Made by a program: the position numbers and the translations under genes. A stretch of DNA of 64,000 bases, taken from an uncultured Alphaproteobacteria bacterium (lineage in GTDB: Bacteria > Pseudomonadota > Alphaproteobacteria > HIMB59 > GCA-002718135). The notes beneath the pieces were generated by a model that saw only the letters and a list, made by a program, of their open reading frames with translations, had not been told where the DNA came from and made no database searches. The stretch is taken from the NCBI GenBank assembly GCA_902585605.1, contig CACIED010000001.1:1-64000 (forward strand). Reading direction: 5' to 3'. This document shows, one piece after another, positions 61,651 through 64,000 of this stretch. Every line of letters starts with the position of its first letter. Positions within the stretch are counted from its first letter, which is position 1.

Positions 61651-62655
61651 TTAACTGATTTTAATTATTTTTTTATCTTTCCAAGACGATTTAGCAGCCA
61701 ATACAACTTTTAAATTTAAATAAGCTTCTTCTAAAGTTGCTAAGTCACAATCCTTACCTTCATAACCATCTAAAAATTTGTTTGCCTGTAATAGAAAATT
61801 ATTTTGATGTACTTCCATTGGATCTTGACCCTTCATATAATCTTTCTGATCTTTCCAAACACCACTATCATCATCAGCAAACATTAAAGTAGAGTGATCA
61901 AGTTTAATGTTACCTTTAGTGCCAACAAACTCATATGTATTAATATTTGGTTTCTGAAATTGATTAACAGTTATATTGGCTAAACATCCATTAGAAAATT
62001 TAATATTAATAAGACAAGTATCCTCAGTTTCTGTTCCCTCTAATACTAATCTGTCGTACATACAGCCTACCTCTTCAGGAATGCCCAATATCCAAATTAA
62101 TTGATCAATCATATGAGTAGATGCATCAAGTATGGCTCCACCTCCGGTTTCTTCTTTTGCATAATAAATAGTTTGATAGTCTGGCCTATATTTAGGAAAC
62201 TCTTGAGAAGAATTAATATAAGCTAATTTAACTTCCCCAATTTTATTATTCATAATTTGATCTTTTAAGGCTCTGGAGACTAAGCTATTTCTTCTTGTAT
62301 ATCCTACACGTACAAATAATTTTTTTTCTCTGACCTCTTCTATAATGTTTTCCAAACCATCAATTTTTGTAGAAAGAGGTTTTTCTACCATAAATGATAG
62401 ATTATTTTTTATACAAAACTGCATATGTTCCAGATGCCAATTAGCTGGTGAACATATTATTGCTAGATCAAATTTTTGATTAATTTCATCAAGAGAATTA
62501 AATGTATGTTGAATTTCAAATTCACTATTTAAGTTTTTTTGTTTATTAAAATCTGGTTCAACAATAGAAATTTTAGCTCTGCTAGTTCCCAAATAACCTT
62601 TAATATGTCTTTTACCAATTCCACCTGCTCCAATTATTAAAATATTATAAATCAT
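61651..62655 (-). CDS. Gfo/Idh/MocA-family oxidoreductase, copy 1
   Basis: NAD(P)-dependent dehydrogenase of 334 residues with the Rossmann GAGGIGKRHIKGYL near residue 9, ICSPANWHLEHMQFC, the MVEKPLSTKIDG motif with the catalytic EKP lysine, and GGAILDASTHMIDQLIWILG with the family His. It is the first gene of a six-gene minus-strand operon (Gfo, SDR, Gfo, SDR, HpcH, D-serine-dehydratase-like). The substrate is a sugar or sugar acid by family; PtmA-type SDR/Gfo pairs occur near sialic-acid-like sugar genes. Confidence 0.9.
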   Translation of the reverse strand: MIYNILIIGAGGIGKRHIKGYLGTSRAKISIVEPDFNKQKNLNSEFEIQHTFNSLDEINQKFDLAIICSPANWHLEHMQFCIKNNLSFMVEKPLSTKIDGLENIIEEVREKKLFVRVGYTRRNSLVSRALKDQIMNNKIGEVKLAYINSSQEFPKYRPDYQTIYYAKEETGGGAILDASTHMIDQLIWILGIPEEVGCMYDRLVLEGTETEDTCLINIKFSNGCLANITVNQFQKPNINTYEFVGTKGNIKLDHSTLMFADDDSGVWKDQKDYMKGQDPMEVHQNNFLLQANKFLDGYEGKDCDLATLEEAYLNLKVVLAAKSSWKDKKIIKIS

Positions 62656-62742
62656 TATTTATATAAAACTAACTTGACCACTTTATAATAGTATGATGTT
62701 ATATGAATAAGTAAATTGATAATATAAATAAATTCAAAAAAA

Positions 62743-63399
62743 ATGACTCTTAATTTTGAAGAATATAAAACGAAACTTTATTCAGCTGTATTAGCTGATA
62801 CATTAGATAGTTTGGGTTATCATAAACAAACATTAACACCTGGTATCAAATCAATAAAACCAGATTTAATTATATGTGGGCTTGCGAGAGTTGGATTGTA
62901 TATGCCTATTTATCATGATGATGAAAATACAAATGTTTACGAACATGAAATAGCATTGATTGATAGTTTAAAAGAAAATGAAATTGCTGTTTTATGCTGT
63001 CACGGAAATGAAAAGATAGCTCCATGGGGAGAATTATTATCAACTCGAGCAACTTATTTAAAATCAGCAGGTTGTTTAACAGATGGCTGTGTTCGTGATA
63101 CAAAAATGATTAATGAAATTGGTTTTCCAGTTTTTGCAAAAGGCACTAATCCTGTTGATACAAAATTTAGAGGTAAAATGATGATGGCAGATGTGCCAGG
63201 TGAAATAGCAAATGTCTATGTTGAAAGTGGAGATTTGGTATTTGGTGATAATGATGGTGTTGTTATTGTACCATCTAAAGTTATTGATGAAGTAATAAGA
63301 AAAGCTCTAGAAAAAGTAAGTAGTGAAAATACTGTTAGAGATGAACTAAAAAAAGGAGATAGTTTAACTGCCGTATTTGAGAAACATAAAATTTTATAA
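62743..63399 (+). CDS. RraA-like/HMG aldolase-family protein
   Basis: A 218-residue protein of the RraA-like family. The core reads GELLSTRATYLKSAGCLTDG followed by CVRDTKMINEIGFPVFAKGT; the Arg-Asp pair binds pyruvate and metal in aldolase members. Members with these features split 4-hydroxy-4-methyl-2-oxoglutarate or 4-carboxy-4-hydroxy-2-oxoadipate; RraA itself inhibits RNase E, but the presence of the metal residues and the catabolic context favour an aldolase. It is divergent from the Gfo/Idh operon and overlaps the convergent ispE end by six bases. Confidence 0.85.
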   Translation: MTLNFEEYKTKLYSAVLADTLDSLGYHKQTLTPGIKSIKPDLIICGLARVGLYMPIYHDDENTNVYEHEIALIDSLKENEIAVLCCHGNEKIAPWGELLSTRATYLKSAGCLTDGCVRDTKMINEIGFPVFAKGTNPVDTKFRGKMMMADVPGEIANVYVESGDLVFGDNDGVVIVPSKVIDEVIRKALEKVSSENTVRDELKKGDSLTAVFEKHKIL

Positions 63400-64000
63400 T
63401 TGTATATTATTATTTTCAGCTACTGCTACCCATAAATTTGGATAAGTTTTAAGAAATGAATTTTTTGCATTTTCAGCTTTAAGTTTATTTTCAAAAACTG
63501 AAAAAATACAAGATCCACTACCTGTTAGTCTTGTAAAAATAGTATCTTCTAAATTATCCATCTTATTATAAATAGAATTAAAATCAGGCTCAAGTTTTTT
63601 AATTACTTTTTCAAAATCATTCCCATTATCGTTATCATTAATTTCTTCAATATCTTCCTCGACATTATAATCAAAATCAGAAGGAATGAATGTGTCGTAC
63701 ATTTTTTTTGTGGAGCAATTAAAATTAGGTTTTGTTATTAAGAAAAAATATTTTGGGAAGATAATATTTGAAATTAAGTCTCCCCTTCCTCTTACCAAAC
63801 TATCGTGTTGATTAAGAAAGAAAGGAATATCAGAACCTAAATCTGTATAGTCAAAAATATTTTTTTTATTAATAATTTCTAGATTTTCTAGGATCTTTAT
63901 TGCTGTTGCTGCATTTGAAGAAGCCGAGCCCAATCCAGCTTGATAGGGAAAGTTTTTTGTAATTGAAAACGAAATGTTGGGAGGTGAAATATTCAAAAAA
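63394..64000 (-). CDS. ispE: 4-diphosphocytidyl-2-C-methyl-D-erythritol kinase, N terminus beyond the window
   Basis: GHMP kinase of the non-mevalonate isoprenoid pathway (CDP-ME to CDP-ME2P). The visible 200 residues begin inside the protein; the 5' part, about 80-90 codons, lies past base 64000. The ATP-binding motif is FPYQAGLGSASSNAAT, DLGSDIPFFL follows, and TRLTGSGSCIFSVF is the C-terminal motif. It is a core gene and marks the right end of the catabolic island. Confidence 0.92.
   Translation of the reverse strand, partial: FLNISPPNISFSITKNFPYQAGLGSASSNAATAIKILENLEIINKKNIFDYTDLGSDIPFFLNQHDSLVRGRGDLISNIIFPKYFFLITKPNFNCSTKKMYDTFIPSDFDYNVEEDIEEINDNDNGNDFEKVIKKLEPDFNSIYNKMDNLEDTIFTRLTGSGSCIFSVFENKLKAENAKNSFLKTYPNLWVAVAENNNIQL

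Noticed and set aside
62743-63399. RraA RNase E inhibitor
   Set aside because: The retained Arg-Asp metal/pyruvate residues, the 218-residue length and the catabolic neighbours favour an aldolase of the same fold.

Overview
The window looks like a piece of a small, AT-rich chromosome from a free-living, probably marine, alphaproteobacterium of a streamlined lineage (SAR11-, HIMB59/AEGEAN-169- or SAR116-like; I cannot place it more exactly). The basis is very low GC, almost no intergenic DNA (no gene-free stretch above about 165 bases), many 1-4 base gene overlaps, tRNA genes with encoded CCA, a CIRCE-controlled groESL, and alphaproteobacterial signatures such as the four-gene ligase-associated DNA repair set. 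I see no insertion sequence, prophage, CRISPR array or recognisable transcription factor.

Layout. 1-8 kb: a one-carbon/methylamine oxidation block. A dimethylglycine-dehydrogenase-like enzyme, both ETF subunits and ETF-ubiquinone oxidoreductase form one minus-strand operon; a DsbA-like protein and a DmdA/GcvT-like demethylase lie beside it. 8-26 kb: housekeeping and envelope genes (OmpA-type lipoprotein, apaG, trkH, argD-argF, recX, AI-2E permease, MscS channel, glutathione peroxidase, groESL under CIRCE, an SppA-like protease, a GT61 glycosyltransferase, tRNA-Arg and tRNA-Gln), then a secreted Cys-rich protein, a CRTAC1-type beta-propeller and a DUF4396 membrane protein. 26-32 kb: the ligase-associated repair cluster (pdeM, helicase, exonuclease, ATP-dependent ligase).

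33-63.4 kb is a catabolic island in seven strand-alternating blocks, bounded on the right by ispE. It begins with a complete family-5 ABC importer followed directly by nanA, nanE and nanK, which strongly suggests uptake and breakdown of sialic acid or a related nonulosonate. Then come a class III aminotransferase; an operon of MlrC, a second DapA/NanA-fold lyase, a class IV aminotransferase and two PhyH dioxygenases; two PanB-like proteins, a third PhyH, a sialidase-fold protein and an MFS carrier; a second sialidase-fold protein, two proteins resembling the ATC hydrolase family and a NagA-like deacetylase; an SDR and a RidA protein; and finally alternating Gfo/Idh and SDR dehydrogenases with an HpcH aldolase, a D-serine-dehydratase-like enzyme and an RraA-like aldolase. 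Families occur repeatedly in pairs.

The most striking single observation is that the importer's binding protein has its two halves in reversed order: the usual C-terminal half comes first, behind a normal signal peptide, and the usual N-terminal half second. It looks like a natural circular permutation. Next are the paired PanB-like proteins that have lost the metal-binding Asp/Asp/Glu of true PanB, and the signal-less sialidase-fold proteins that lack the FRIP arginine. Together these suggest a pathway whose chemistry cannot be read off from the nearest named families.
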